Source: CAZSGN01 sp964606415
GTDB lineage: Bacteria > Bacteroidota > Bacteroidia > Bacteroidales > JBBRXJ01
Length of the DNA stretch: 13,917 nucleotides
NCBI GenBank assembly: GCA_964606415.1
Contig: CAZSGN010000050.1
Location: forward strand, 1-13,917
Direction: 5' to 3'
Position 1 is the first letter of the stretch; each line of letters starts with the position of its first letter. The notes under the pieces were generated by a model that was given only the letters and a program-made list of their open reading frames with translations, was not told the DNA's origin and did not search any database. Shown piece after piece: positions 1-7,860 of this stretch. The position numbers and the translations under genes were made by a program.

Positions 1-917
1 CTGTCCCCATCTGTTAAGCCAAATCCGCCTGTTTCATGATCTGATGTTACAATGACCAATGTTTCCGGATTTTTCCGGGCAAATTCCAGCGCGTGTTTAA
101 CGGCCCTGTCAAAGTCCAGTAGTTCAGTGAGGACAAATTCCTCGTCATTAGCATGTCCACCCCAGTCAATCTGAGAACCTTCGATCATCAGGAAAAATCC
201 TTTCTGATTGCGGGATAGAATTTCAAGGGAAAGATCAACCGCGTTGCTCAGATAATTTTTGTCTCTGCCGTTAATGATGGAGGGATTATGTTCTGAAGCA
301 GTTAATAACATTAGCTTTTGAATATCCTCTATCGTAATGTCTGACAAGGAAGAGTCAACTGTATATCCTTTTTCTGTGAATTTGGTTAATAAATTAACCC
401 CGTCTTTTCTTTTATTAAAATGATCGTGTCCGCCGCCAATCAATACTTCAACATCAATATCCATATAATCTTCCGCAATGTCTTCATAATCATGCCTGCT
501 TTTTTCGTGAGCAAGAAAGCTGGCTGGGGTAGCGTGAGTAATAGCACTGGTAGAGATTATTCCTGTACTTTTGCTATGTTCTTCAGCTATTTCTGTAAGA
601 TTAATGGTGGGCAGTGAATCTATATCTACCCCAATGGCTCCTTGATAGGTTTTTTTACCGGTTGCCATAGCTGTGCCACTAGCCCCGCTGTCGGTAATAT
701 AATCGGTACCTGAATGGGTTTTTGCAAACCCAAATATCTTAAATTGCTCCATTGCTAACGGACCGTCAGAAATGGTCATGGCGCCGGTGATTTGGCTGAC
801 ACCCATTCCATCGCCTATCATTAGAATAATATTTCGCGGTTGTTGGCTAATCTTTTGATCACATGACAATAGTAATAGAACTGAAAATGCTGCAATAATG
901 GTTGTTGTTTTTTTCAT
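1..917 (-). CDS. Alkaline phosphatase, lipoprotein form, C-terminus cut by window edge
   Basis: Hydrolyses phosphomonoesters outside the cytoplasm; this is a PhoA-type alkaline phosphatase (metal-dependent). I translated 305 residues from ATG at 917; the frame is open to the left edge, so the C-terminus is missing. Residues 1-19 form a lipoprotein signal ending in LLLLSC, with Cys19 the likely lipidated residue. Family motifs appear in order: IGDGMG with metal ligand Asp36; TDSGASGTA with nucleophile Ser77; THATPAS (His128, Thr130); EGSQIDWGGHAND (Glu246, Asp251, His255); and TSDHETGG (Asp293, His294). At the two positions that are Asp153 and Lys328 in E. coli PhoA, this protein has His and Trp, a pairing known from other bacterial members. 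A 28-base gap separates it from the small membrane-protein gene upstream, suggesting co-transcription. No Pho-box-like site was recognised. Identity is secure; the natural substrate is not known. Confidence 0.93.
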   Translation of the reverse strand, partial: MKKTTTIIAAFSVLLLLSCDQKISQQPRNIILMIGDGMGVSQITGAMTISDGPLAMEQFKIFGFAKTHSGTDYITDSGASGTAMATGKKTYQGAIGVDIDSLPTINLTEIAEEHSKSTGIISTSAITHATPASFLAHEKSRHDYEDIAEDYMDIDVEVLIGGGHDHFNKRKDGVNLLTKFTEKGYTVDSSLSDITIEDIQKLMLLTASEHNPSIINGRDKNYLSNAVDLSLEILSRNQKGFFLMIEGSQIDWGGHANDEEFVLTELLDFDRAVKHALEFARKNPETLVIVTSDHETGGFGLTDGD

Positions 918-945
918 TTTGGTATATATGCTTTAAAGTGTGTGT

Positions 946-1185
946 TCAATTATTGTTTTGGAATAATTTCCGGACTGAATAAATAATCAGTCTTACTATT
1001 ACCCAAAATAAATAAAAAAAGATTGATAAAAGCAAAACATAATGTAAAGAAGTTGTTAATTCTATGATTGATGCATCGTAAATATGTATAGCTAATATAT
1101 TTAAAATAAAAGCTAATGCAAAGCAAATCAGTAGTGTTTTGAATTCTTTCTTTTTTTGTAAACCAGTAATAACGGTATCTTTCAT
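946..1185 (-). CDS. Small two-helix membrane protein, unknown function
   Basis: A 79-residue protein with a basic N-terminus (TGLQKKKEFK), two hydrophobic segments at about residues 17-36 and 47-70, and a basic C-terminal tail (RKLFQNN). This predicts a two-pass inner-membrane protein with both ends in the cytoplasm. The layout, with the QKKKE stretch just before the first helix, resembles small uncharacterised Bacteroidota membrane proteins I have seen, but I cannot attach a function. It lies 28 bases upstream of the alkaline phosphatase on the same strand, so the two probably share a transcript. An equally long frame shifted by one base (950-1189) was rejected because its composition is not that of a plausible membrane or soluble protein. 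No recognisable promoter motif was seen upstream. Confidence 0.75.
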   Translation of the reverse strand: MKDTVITGLQKKKEFKTLLICFALAFILNILAIHIYDASIIELTTSLHYVLLLSIFFYLFWVIVRLIIYSVRKLFQNNN

Positions 1186-1280
1186 ACATTTTTGTTTTTA
1201 GAGTATAGCTTTTTTTGTGATTTTGATGATTTATGCCGGTTAATTGATAATAGACTTATTATACATAGAACAGGAATGGT
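1186..1280. other. Intergenic region, no gene
   Basis: AT-rich gap between the small membrane-protein gene and the end of the Gfo/Idh gene upstream. It holds a short AT-only palindrome, ATAATA-gact-TATTAT at 1247-1262, too weak to call a terminator. No TAnnTTTG-type promoter was seen on the minus strand. Confidence 0.4.
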
Positions 1281-2558
1281 TTAGAATTCATTTAGCATAA
1301 GATCTCCCGGCCATTTAATAATTTTCTTTTCTTCAATGGCCTGGTGTCCCAGTAAAGCTGCAACACTCGCATAATAGGCTTCTTTAAGCATTCCGGGTAT
1401 TGGTTTGTTTTCTCTGATCGAATTCATGAAAGCAATGAGTTGTACAGTAGAGCTATTGGGTATTGGATGTTTATCTGTTATATATTCTCCTTTGTATTCC
1501 CGCGCTGTTTCAGGAATCCAACTTGCTCCACCAATGGGGATTTCATCAAAAATACCATGTTCAATGTCATTGATAAGTTGTAAAATTGCGGGAGGAGCTG
1601 GTGGATTATCCTGATAACGTTTCCCTTTTTCAAATTCCATGGTCCCTTTTGAGCCCATCACTTGTTCTTCCAGTCCGTAGAAACGGTTGCTGATTAAGGA
1701 ATCATATATAAGATGTGTTCCGCTGGGGTATTTATATACCAGGTTGACATTATCTGCGACTTCTCTTCCATCTTTCCAGAAATTAATACTGCCGGAACCC
1801 ATGATGTATTCCGGGACTTCTTTTAAAACCCAGTTAGCCACTTGAATTTGATGAGATGCAAGCTCGGTCATTAAACCTGCAGAGTATTCTTTATAAAGTC
1901 TCCAGTTGATTTTTCTTTCCAGCTCCGGAGAAGGGACATGTCGTCGCCAGTCATTATTGCGATGCCAGTAGGCTTTTATTTGTGTGATTTTGCCAAGCTC
2001 ATTTTTTCGAATCCGCTCAATCCCTTTCAGGTATTTGATGTCGAATAATCGTTGGTGGCCTATTTGGAGGATATTGCCTGTCTGCTTACGGGTTTCAACC
2101 ATTGCTTTACAATCCTGCACATTTCTGGCCATGCTTTTTTCACAAAAAACATGAATACCTGCCTGTAAAGCGAAAATGGTCATTCGTGCGTGCCAGTGAA
2201 GCGGAGTGGCAATGATAACACCATCTAATTGTTCTTTTTCGATCATTCGTTGATAATCTTTGTAGCCCCTGGCTTTTCCTTTTGTTATTTCAATGGCCTT
2301 ATTCAGGTTTGGAGCATAATTATCACATACTGCTGGTATCTCTGCATCGGGAAGGGTGAGGAGGTGTTTTAAGAGGTATTTTCCTCTTGATCCTGTTCCA
2401 ATAACGCCTAATTTTATGGGGCGAAGGTTATCTTTTTCTTGTCCTTTTAAAGTTGGCCCCAGCCATGGAACCGCAGATAATAAAAGTGAACTTCCGGCAT
2501 AAAAAGAAAATGAACGTAGGAAATCTCGTCTATTTTGTGCTTTCTGGGAATTGGTCAT
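1281..2558 (-). CDS. Tat-exported Gfo/Idh/MocA family oxidoreductase
   Basis: Predicted NAD(P)-dependent sugar or polyol oxidoreductase, 425 residues, acting in the periplasm. Residues 9-16 (NRRDFLRS, Arg10-Arg11) followed by a hydrophobic stretch to about 34 form a twin-arginine signal, which fits export of a folded, cofactor-loaded protein. The Rossmann nucleotide-binding loop is GVIGTGSRG at 51-59. The usual EKP motif reads EKS (Glu140, Lys141, Ser142), keeping the Lys. Downstream, NWRLYKEYSAG and TELASHQI (218-238) carry His236, in the position of the family's active-site His. Exported Gfo/Idh proteins of this length include the GH109 glycosidases and sugar 3-dehydrogenases, but I cannot assign either from sequence alone. 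It starts 12 bases after the ApbE-like gene and is almost certainly in one operon with it. ATG at 2558 gives the complete Tat signal. Confidence 0.9.
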   Translation of the reverse strand: MTNSQKAQNRRDFLRSFSFYAGSSLLLSAVPWLGPTLKGQEKDNLRPIKLGVIGTGSRGKYLLKHLLTLPDAEIPAVCDNYAPNLNKAIEITKGKARGYKDYQRMIEKEQLDGVIIATPLHWHARMTIFALQAGIHVFCEKSMARNVQDCKAMVETRKQTGNILQIGHQRLFDIKYLKGIERIRKNELGKITQIKAYWHRNNDWRRHVPSPELERKINWRLYKEYSAGLMTELASHQIQVANWVLKEVPEYIMGSGSINFWKDGREVADNVNLVYKYPSGTHLIYDSLISNRFYGLEEQVMGSKGTMEFEKGKRYQDNPPAPPAILQLINDIEHGIFDEIPIGGASWIPETAREYKGEYITDKHPIPNSSTVQLIAFMNSIRENKPIPGMLKEAYYASVAALLGHQAIEEKKIIKWPGDLMLNEF

Positions 2559-2570
2559 TGTTATGTATAC

Positions 2571-3524
2571 TTAATTCAGTTCTGTTACTTTGACTTCTTT
2601 ATCCATATTAGGATACTCAAATTGAACGGCCCGACATCCGGGAAAATTGTTTAATATCTTTTTTTTTTGGCCGGGCTCACTAACAAGAAGGGATGAAGAA
2701 AGTATCTCGGCTTCAACCGGCGAAGCAGAAAAAACAGAAATGGTTATGTTGCCTTTGACCGGATACCCTGTTTTTGGATTAATGATGTGCCCGTATTTAT
2801 TAAAACCAGTTTCGGAGATATTGCTTCCTGAATTTGAAATGGCCTGGTTGTTCAGGTTAAAGGTGTATATCGAATCATTTTTTTCAATCATATGGGTGAC
2901 ACCTGTTTTCCAACTATCACTGTAAGGATGGCTGCCTATACCCAGGATAGAACTTTCACCGAAGCTGATAAAGGCATCGGTAATGTTGTGATATTGTAGA
3001 ATGTCTTTGATTTTTTCCAGTGCAAAGCCTTTTGCAAATCCGCCAAAATCAATTTGCACCCCTTCTTTCTTGAATCGCAATGTTTTTGAATGATCTTGAA
3101 AATCAAGTAAGTCCATTCCAACAATACCCAGCACATTTTTAATTTCTTCTTCTGATGGTTCAAAGAGATCAATTTTATAGCCATGTTTGATGTTCCAAAG
3201 TTTCATTAGCGGAGCTATGGTAATGTCAAATGCGCCGTATGTTTTTTGATGAAATTCCCGGCAGGCTGACAGAATTTCCCATAAATCTGCTTCTATAATT
3301 TGTTCTTCGTATGCGGCCTCCTGGTTTATTTTATTTAATCGGCTGGATGCCTCATGACGATTGAGCAGATGTTCTATGTGTTTAAGTTTTTGAGTGATTT
3401 CATTGAATACAGCCTGACCTGTTTTCTGATCAAGACTGGGAAAGACGACATCGAATCGTGTTCCCATTGAATAAATGTTTTCATGAAATACTTTCCCCGC
3501 CATAGATTGCATCTTTTTATTCAA
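2571..3524 (-). CDS. apbE: ApbE-like FAD:protein FMN transferase, divergent
   Basis: ApbE enzymes move FMN from FAD onto Ser/Thr of target flavoproteins, usually in the periplasm. Family landmarks in order: MGTRFDV (20-26), RHEASSRLNKIN (57-67), GAFDITIAPLMKLW (97-110), DFGGFAKGFALEK (159-171) and HIINPKTGYP (246-255). Several sites differ from the norm: the GGD-like segment reads FGES (188-191), and in the late Mg-binding motif (usually ADALAT) Asp and Thr are replaced by Glu273 and Ser277. No signal peptide or lipobox is visible, unlike most Bacteroidota ApbE proteins. The longest frame starts with TTG at 3524; ATG at 3512 and 3503 are in-frame alternatives, and the TTG lies inside a TATTTTTG match that could be a promoter -7 element. 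The Tat-exported oxidoreductase follows 12 bases downstream. No canonical flavinylation target was noticed among its neighbours. Confidence 0.85.
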   Translation of the reverse strand: MNKKMQSMAGKVFHENIYSMGTRFDVVFPSLDQKTGQAVFNEITQKLKHIEHLLNRHEASSRLNKINQEAAYEEQIIEADLWEILSACREFHQKTYGAFDITIAPLMKLWNIKHGYKIDLFEPSEEEIKNVLGIVGMDLLDFQDHSKTLRFKKEGVQIDFGGFAKGFALEKIKDILQYHNITDAFISFGESSILGIGSHPYSDSWKTGVTHMIEKNDSIYTFNLNNQAISNSGSNISETGFNKYGHIINPKTGYPVKGNITISVFSASPVEAEILSSSLLVSEPGQKKKILNNFPGCRAVQFEYPNMDKEVKVTELN

Positions 3525-3604
3525 AAATAATAATTTTACTTTTTAAATGTAGTATCTTTTAATTTATCCTTTAAGATTTTACTCAGAAAAGAATATATTT
3601 TACT

Positions 3605-4651
3605 ATGAACAATTCAAAATTGATAGCAGCATTAGCCTCTTATGGGATGTCCGGTCAGGTTTTTCATGCCCCTTTTTTAGAAAAGCACCCCGGTTTTCAG
3701 TTAAAATTTATTCTTGAAAGATCTAAAAATTTATCAAAGGAGCGTTATCCTGATGCTGTAATTGTTCGACATTTTGATGATATTATCAATAACAAGGATG
3801 TCGATCTTGTCGTAATTAATACCCCGGATGATCTGCATTTTCAGATGGCACAGGATGCGTTGAAGGCAGGGAAACATGTGGTAGTGGAAAAACCTTTTAC
3901 CCGTTCGTTATCAGAAGCTCAGGAGTTGGTTGACCTGGCTGAGAAGAATAACCTTATTCTGGCTGTTTATCAAAACAGAAGATGGGATAGTGATTTCCTG
4001 ACCGTGCAAAAAGTTATTGAAAATGGCTGGTTGGGTAAATTGGTGGAGTTTGAATCTCATTTTGATCGTTACAGGCTTGCATTGAAAGATGACTGGAAAG
4101 ATCAGGGCAAAGCAGGAACTGGTAGTATTTATAATCTTGGTGCACATCTAATTGATCAGGCATTAGTGCTTTTTGGAAAGCCGCAAGCTTTATGGGCTGA
4201 TATCAGGAGGAGCAGACCGGGTGCTGCGATAGATGATGATTATGAGGTGAAAATGATTTATCCGGATGTCAGGGTGACTTTGAAAAGCAGTTACCTGGTC
4301 AGGGAAAAGGGGCCACGGTTTATTCTGCATGGAACAAAGGGTTCTTTTGTAAAGTATGGCCTTGATGTCCAGGAAGATTTACTGAAAAGAGGAGAGGTGC
4401 CCCAGATGGAACAATGGGGCAAAGAACCTGAAAGTAATTGGGGGCTACTCAATTCGCAAATTGAAGACATTCACTATCGTGGGCAGATCGAATCCGTGCC
4501 TGGTGATTATATGGCTTTTTACCGGAATGTTTACGATGCCATTAATAATAATACATCACTTGCTGTGCAGCCCCGACAGGCAGCAGCTGTTATTGATATG
4601 ATTGAAAAGGCAATTTGGAGTAGTGAGCAAGGAGAAATTTTGTATTTATAG
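3605..4651 (+). CDS. Gfo/Idh/MocA oxidoreductase, YdgJ/IolW-like
   Basis: Cytoplasmic NAD(P)-dependent dehydrogenase, 348 residues, of the group containing E. coli YdgJ and the scyllo-inositol dehydrogenase IolW; likely substrates are inositols or sugars. The N-terminus has the group signature SYGMSGQVFHAPFL (12-25), followed by NTPDDLHF (72-79) and the conserved EKPF (95-98, Lys96). In the second domain, GSIYNLGAHLIDQAL (173-187) carries His181. Two oddities: the first Gly of the Rossmann loop is Ser12, and the residue usually Asp in YDLG is Asn177. There is no signal peptide. It is divergent from the ApbE-like gene (80 bases between starts) and convergent with the TonB-dependent receptor gene, with only 10 bases between stops and no hairpin terminator there. 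Family membership is certain; the substrate is not. Confidence 0.92.
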   Translation: MNNSKLIAALASYGMSGQVFHAPFLEKHPGFQLKFILERSKNLSKERYPDAVIVRHFDDIINNKDVDLVVINTPDDLHFQMAQDALKAGKHVVVEKPFTRSLSEAQELVDLAEKNNLILAVYQNRRWDSDFLTVQKVIENGWLGKLVEFESHFDRYRLALKDDWKDQGKAGTGSIYNLGAHLIDQALVLFGKPQALWADIRRSRPGAAIDDDYEVKMIYPDVRVTLKSSYLVREKGPRFILHGTKGSFVKYGLDVQEDLLKRGEVPQMEQWGKEPESNWGLLNSQIEDIHYRGQIESVPGDYMAFYRNVYDAINNNTSLAVQPRQAAAVIDMIEKAIWSSEQGEILYL

Positions 4652-4661
4652 TAGTCCTTGA

Positions 4662-7127
4662 TTAAAATTTCATCCCCAGCTTAAGGTTCAACCGGCGGCC
4701 TGTGAGATAATTGGGAACGGCAAACACGTCCGGAATTCTCTCGCTGCTGCTGATTGTGTTTACCCATAGATAGGAAATGGTGTTGACATTGTCAAAGAGG
4801 TTGAAGATTTCTAATCCTACCCATAATTTTTTAATACCCTGTAAAGGGTTATTGCGGTTTGCGCCGTAAGGTTTATCAATAAAGGTTTTGGATAATCCGA
4901 TATCAACCCTTTTGTAGGATGGCATTCTAAAGTATGTATCATACCGGTCGCTGTGTGGTGGACTATAAGGAAGTTTGTGTCCGTAAAATAGATTTAATTG
5001 CATTTTATAAGTAGGGTTGTTTGGGAGGTAATCCTGGAAGAAGAGCCCGAAATTGACCAATTGATCAGTGGGGCGGGGATAGTACCCTGGTTCTTGACGG
5101 TTCCCTTGTTCATCAATGTAAAAATCATTTTTTATATCTTCCATCGTGCGCATAAAGGAAAGACTTGCCCAGGATTCAACGCCTTTAACAAATTCGCCAT
5201 TGACTTTTAAATCGATGCCTGTTGCAAAACCTCGTGCGAGGTTCTCCCCGGCATAGCGAATTCTTATGTTATCTATTTTATAAGGGATTAGGTGATCAAA
5301 GTGCTTGTAATAAATTTCTGTGATCAGTTTAAAAGGCCTGTCCCAGGCCATGAAGTTGTAATCACTTCCCAGCACGAAATGGATTGATTTTTGGGACCGG
5401 ATATTTTTGTTTATTTTGCCATCAGGCATGCGCATTTCTTTGTAAAAAGGAGGCTGATAATAATAACCGGTTGATAACCTGAAAAGAACATCTCTTTTCC
5501 AAAGTGGTTGCAGGGATAATGTCAGGCGTGGACTAAAAAGTAATTCCTGGTTAAGATTCCAGTAAGTACTACGAATACCTCCATTGATCGTCAATGGATT
5601 TCCGCCCAGGTCATATATTCTTGAATGATTAATATAAGATTGTAGGCGGATTGAGTTTAGGCTATTTTGAGCATAAATAGATTGATTTAATAATACTTCC
5701 TGATCTGAGTATGGCAGGCTGTAGCCGGAAGAGTCCAGTAATTCCCACTCCTGGATATGATCCCCAATAATCTCTTTTTGAATATTAAAGCCCCATTGAT
5801 ATATTTGGTTGCTTGTCTGGTAGCGGCCTTTTACACCGGTAGAAAGTACATAGGCTTCAAGGTAATTTCTGGCGTGATTCAGGAATGAACCTACGCCAAT
5901 ATTAGCAGCACTGTCTCCTGAAAATTGATCAACAGATTGATCTGCCTCGTTGATCAGGTATTGGCCTAATATATCATATGTTTCGGATTCACGGGTGCCA
6001 AAAGCGCTGGTTATCCATCTAAATGAGAATTGTTTGCTGGGTTGATAATTAAGCGTGAAGGCTCCCGTGTATGTGTCAAATTGGTCAACCTCATTCCCCT
6101 GGTAAAAAATATTTAGTTTAAAAACATTTTGCGTGGTACCAAAGGCTTGTTCTCGTTGCTCAGGGATAAAATTATACTGATTACGTGAGAAATTACCTAA
6201 AAAACTAGCCTCAACTTGATCCGAGAGGTCGTAAGTCAGGTAAGTCTGGATATCTGAAAAGTTTGGGTTGTATTCACCCTTGAGATCTAAGGATGATAGA
6301 AGGTATTGGTTCGTTTTGTATCTTGCACCGGTGATATGGGTGAAACGGCCGTCGGCTCCTGCACCTTCGAGGTGGGCTGTGCCGCCTAAAAGACTCCCGG
6401 TCATACTGGCTCGATAGTCTTTGGGTTTTTTATAGGTGATATCAAGAACAGAGGACATTTTATCTCCATAGAAGGCTTCAAAGCCTCCGGCTGAAAATTG
6501 TACGGAAGAGACCAGGTCGGGATTAATAAAGCTTAAGCCTTCTTGCTGCCCGGAGCGGATCAAAAAAGGACGGTATATTTCAACATCATTGACATAAACA
6601 AGATTTTCATCAAAATTGCCACCCCGAACAGAATATTGTGAACTTAATTCGCTTCTTGAGGATACACCGGCATAAGTGGTGATAGCAGATTCTATGTTTC
6701 CCGAAACACTGGGGAGCATCTCTATGCTTTTGGTATTTAGCCTGGAAGTGGTCGAAGTGCGAAAGTCATCCCCTCTGATGTTTACTGTGTTAAGTTGTTG
6801 ATAAGCTGTTTGTAGGGTTTGGTCTAATGATATTTTTTTCCCTGGGATTGCTTCTATGTTTACTTTTTTTGTTTGATAGCCCAGACAGGAATAAACAAGT
6901 TTATAAGTCCCGGGAGTCTTAATTTTAAGTCGATAAGAACCATCTGTCTTGCTAACTGACCCGGCTGAACTCCCTTCTACTGCTATTGTTGCCATAGGGA
7001 TGCTTCTTCCGCCAGGATCTGTGATTCTTCCCGAAATCACGAATGGCTCATTGCTTTCAGCATTCTGTCCAATAGCAGAATGGTGTATCACTATAAGCAC
7101 CAAAAGATATATGGCAAGATTTTTCAT
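4662..7127 (-). CDS. TonB-dependent outer-membrane receptor
   Basis: Outer-membrane beta-barrel that imports a substrate using TonB energy, 821 residues. Residues 1-20 are a signal peptide. Residues about 28-110 form a carboxypeptidase-regulatory-like domain (FVISGRITDPGGRSIPMATI, then TDGSYRLKI and SCLGYQTKKV). The plug domain follows at about 115-235 (QYSVRGGNFDENLVYVNDVE, then INPDLVSSVQFSAGGFEAFYGDK), and the rest is barrel ending in a terminal Phe (RRLNLKLGMKF), typical for outer-membrane insertion. No SusD partner lies next to it, and the plug does not look like the long SusC type, so a non-glycan ligand such as a metal chelate, peptide or cofactor is possible; nothing here fixes it. 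A likely promoter lies just upstream, and the gene for a small protein with a similar N-terminal domain precedes it by 79 bases. Confidence 0.93.
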   Translation of the reverse strand: MKNLAIYLLVLIVIHHSAIGQNAESNEPFVISGRITDPGGRSIPMATIAVEGSSAGSVSKTDGSYRLKIKTPGTYKLVYSCLGYQTKKVNIEAIPGKKISLDQTLQTAYQQLNTVNIRGDDFRTSTTSRLNTKSIEMLPSVSGNIESAITTYAGVSSRSELSSQYSVRGGNFDENLVYVNDVEIYRPFLIRSGQQEGLSFINPDLVSSVQFSAGGFEAFYGDKMSSVLDITYKKPKDYRASMTGSLLGGTAHLEGAGADGRFTHITGARYKTNQYLLSSLDLKGEYNPNFSDIQTYLTYDLSDQVEASFLGNFSRNQYNFIPEQREQAFGTTQNVFKLNIFYQGNEVDQFDTYTGAFTLNYQPSKQFSFRWITSAFGTRESETYDILGQYLINEADQSVDQFSGDSAANIGVGSFLNHARNYLEAYVLSTGVKGRYQTSNQIYQWGFNIQKEIIGDHIQEWELLDSSGYSLPYSDQEVLLNQSIYAQNSLNSIRLQSYINHSRIYDLGGNPLTINGGIRSTYWNLNQELLFSPRLTLSLQPLWKRDVLFRLSTGYYYQPPFYKEMRMPDGKINKNIRSQKSIHFVLGSDYNFMAWDRPFKLITEIYYKHFDHLIPYKIDNIRIRYAGENLARGFATGIDLKVNGEFVKGVESWASLSFMRTMEDIKNDFYIDEQGNRQEPGYYPRPTDQLVNFGLFFQDYLPNNPTYKMQLNLFYGHKLPYSPPHSDRYDTYFRMPSYKRVDIGLSKTFIDKPYGANRNNPLQGIKKLWVGLEIFNLFDNVNTISYLWVNTISSSERIPDVFAVPNYLTGRRLNLKLGMKF

Positions 7128-7162
7128 TAAAAATTAAAACTAATATTGATGCTGAAAATTGC

Positions 7163-7197
7163 CAAAGATATAAAAAAATGATAGCTATAAAAGTCAA
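7163..7197 (-). promoter_or_regulatory. Probable Bacteroidota-type promoter of the TonB receptor gene
   Basis: On the minus strand, TATCTTTG (7170 down to 7163) matches the TAnnTTTG -7 element. A TTG lies 24 bases further upstream (7197-7195), slightly beyond the usual spacing. Transcription would begin near 7157, leaving a leader of about 30 bases before the ATG at 7127. Confidence 0.45.
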
Positions 7198-7206
7198 TCA
7201 GGGTAG

Positions 7207-7860
7207 TTAGTCATCAGGATCATTTGAGAAAAGCCCGTTGTTAAGGGCCTCGAAGAATTGAGCCCAGGCAATCGGATTAAAAAGACTTACTGAGGGCTGG
7301 GTGCCTCTTGTAATATTATCTTCAATCTCCGGGTATTTTGTATATTTATATCCGTAACCAGGTGAAGGGGTGTAACTTGTTTGCCGTTCTATGGATTTCA
7401 TGATCATGGACATGTTCTTATTGGCATGTTTTTTTTGATGAGATGTTATATCCAGATCTCTGAACGCTTGCTTAAATTCTTCATAACTCCCCCAGGGGAA
7501 TATTCTTACTGTTTTAAGGAGAATGGTGTCCGGTTCCATGGAGATGTCTGCGGTAAAAAAGTTATTTTGCAGGTCGTCAGGAACAATGATACGGTCAAGT
7601 TTATACCCGATAGAAGAGAAAAAGATGGTATCGTTTTTTCTGGCAACTAAAGAATAAATTCCGTCTTCATCTGTTACAGTCATATTTCCTTTTCTTTTGT
7701 TGATAACATGTACATGAGAAAGCGGTTTGTCTTTTTCGTCATGGATGATCCCGGATACTTGAATATATTTGTTGTGCTGCTTCTGCGTATAACCTTTCAC
7801 GGGCAAAAGCAGCAACATCAGTAATAAAGAAAGAAAACTGATTAAAGGACTGTTGATCAA
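7207..7860 (-). CDS. Small secreted protein with carboxypeptidase-regulatory-like domain
   Basis: A 217-residue exported protein. A long hydrophobic run (about residues 6-24, SFLSLLLMLLLLPVKGYTQ) is a signal peptide with a probable cleavage site near TQK. Residues about 34-95 form a carboxypeptidase-regulatory-like beta-sandwich (SGIIHDEKDKPLSHVHVINK, TDEDGIYSL, FFSSIGYK), as at the N-terminus of TonB receptors but here without plug or barrel. The C-terminal half (about 115-217) is not recognised; it carries a basic stretch (HQKKHANK) and ends in an acidic NDPDD. The start is uncertain: the given start is TTG at 7860, and the frame stays open upstream to 7921 with no ATG. Proteins of this kind often sit beside TonB receptors in Bacteroidota; a periplasmic or outer-membrane accessory role is an inference. 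Confidence 0.8.
   Translation of the reverse strand: MINSPLISFLSLLLMLLLLPVKGYTQKQHNKYIQVSGIIHDEKDKPLSHVHVINKRKGNMTVTDEDGIYSLVARKNDTIFFSSIGYKLDRIIVPDDLQNNFFTADISMEPDTILLKTVRIFPWGSYEEFKQAFRDLDITSHQKKHANKNMSMIMKSIERQTSYTPSPGYGYKYTKYPEIEDNITRGTQPSVSLFNPIAWAQFFEALNNGLFSNDPDD

Noticed and set aside
950..1189. 79-codon minus-strand frame overlapping the small membrane-protein gene
   Set aside because: Shifted frame with implausible composition; the 946-1185 frame gives a clean two-helix topology with basic flanks.
1247..1262. AT-only palindrome as terminator of the Gfo/Idh gene
   Set aside because: Stem has almost no G-C pairs and no clear T run follows on the minus strand.
3522..3529. TATTTTTG (minus strand) as promoter of the ApbE-like gene
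   Set aside because: Matches the -7 pattern but has no TTG/TTTG at suitable distance upstream and overlaps the TTG start; kept only as a note on start choice.
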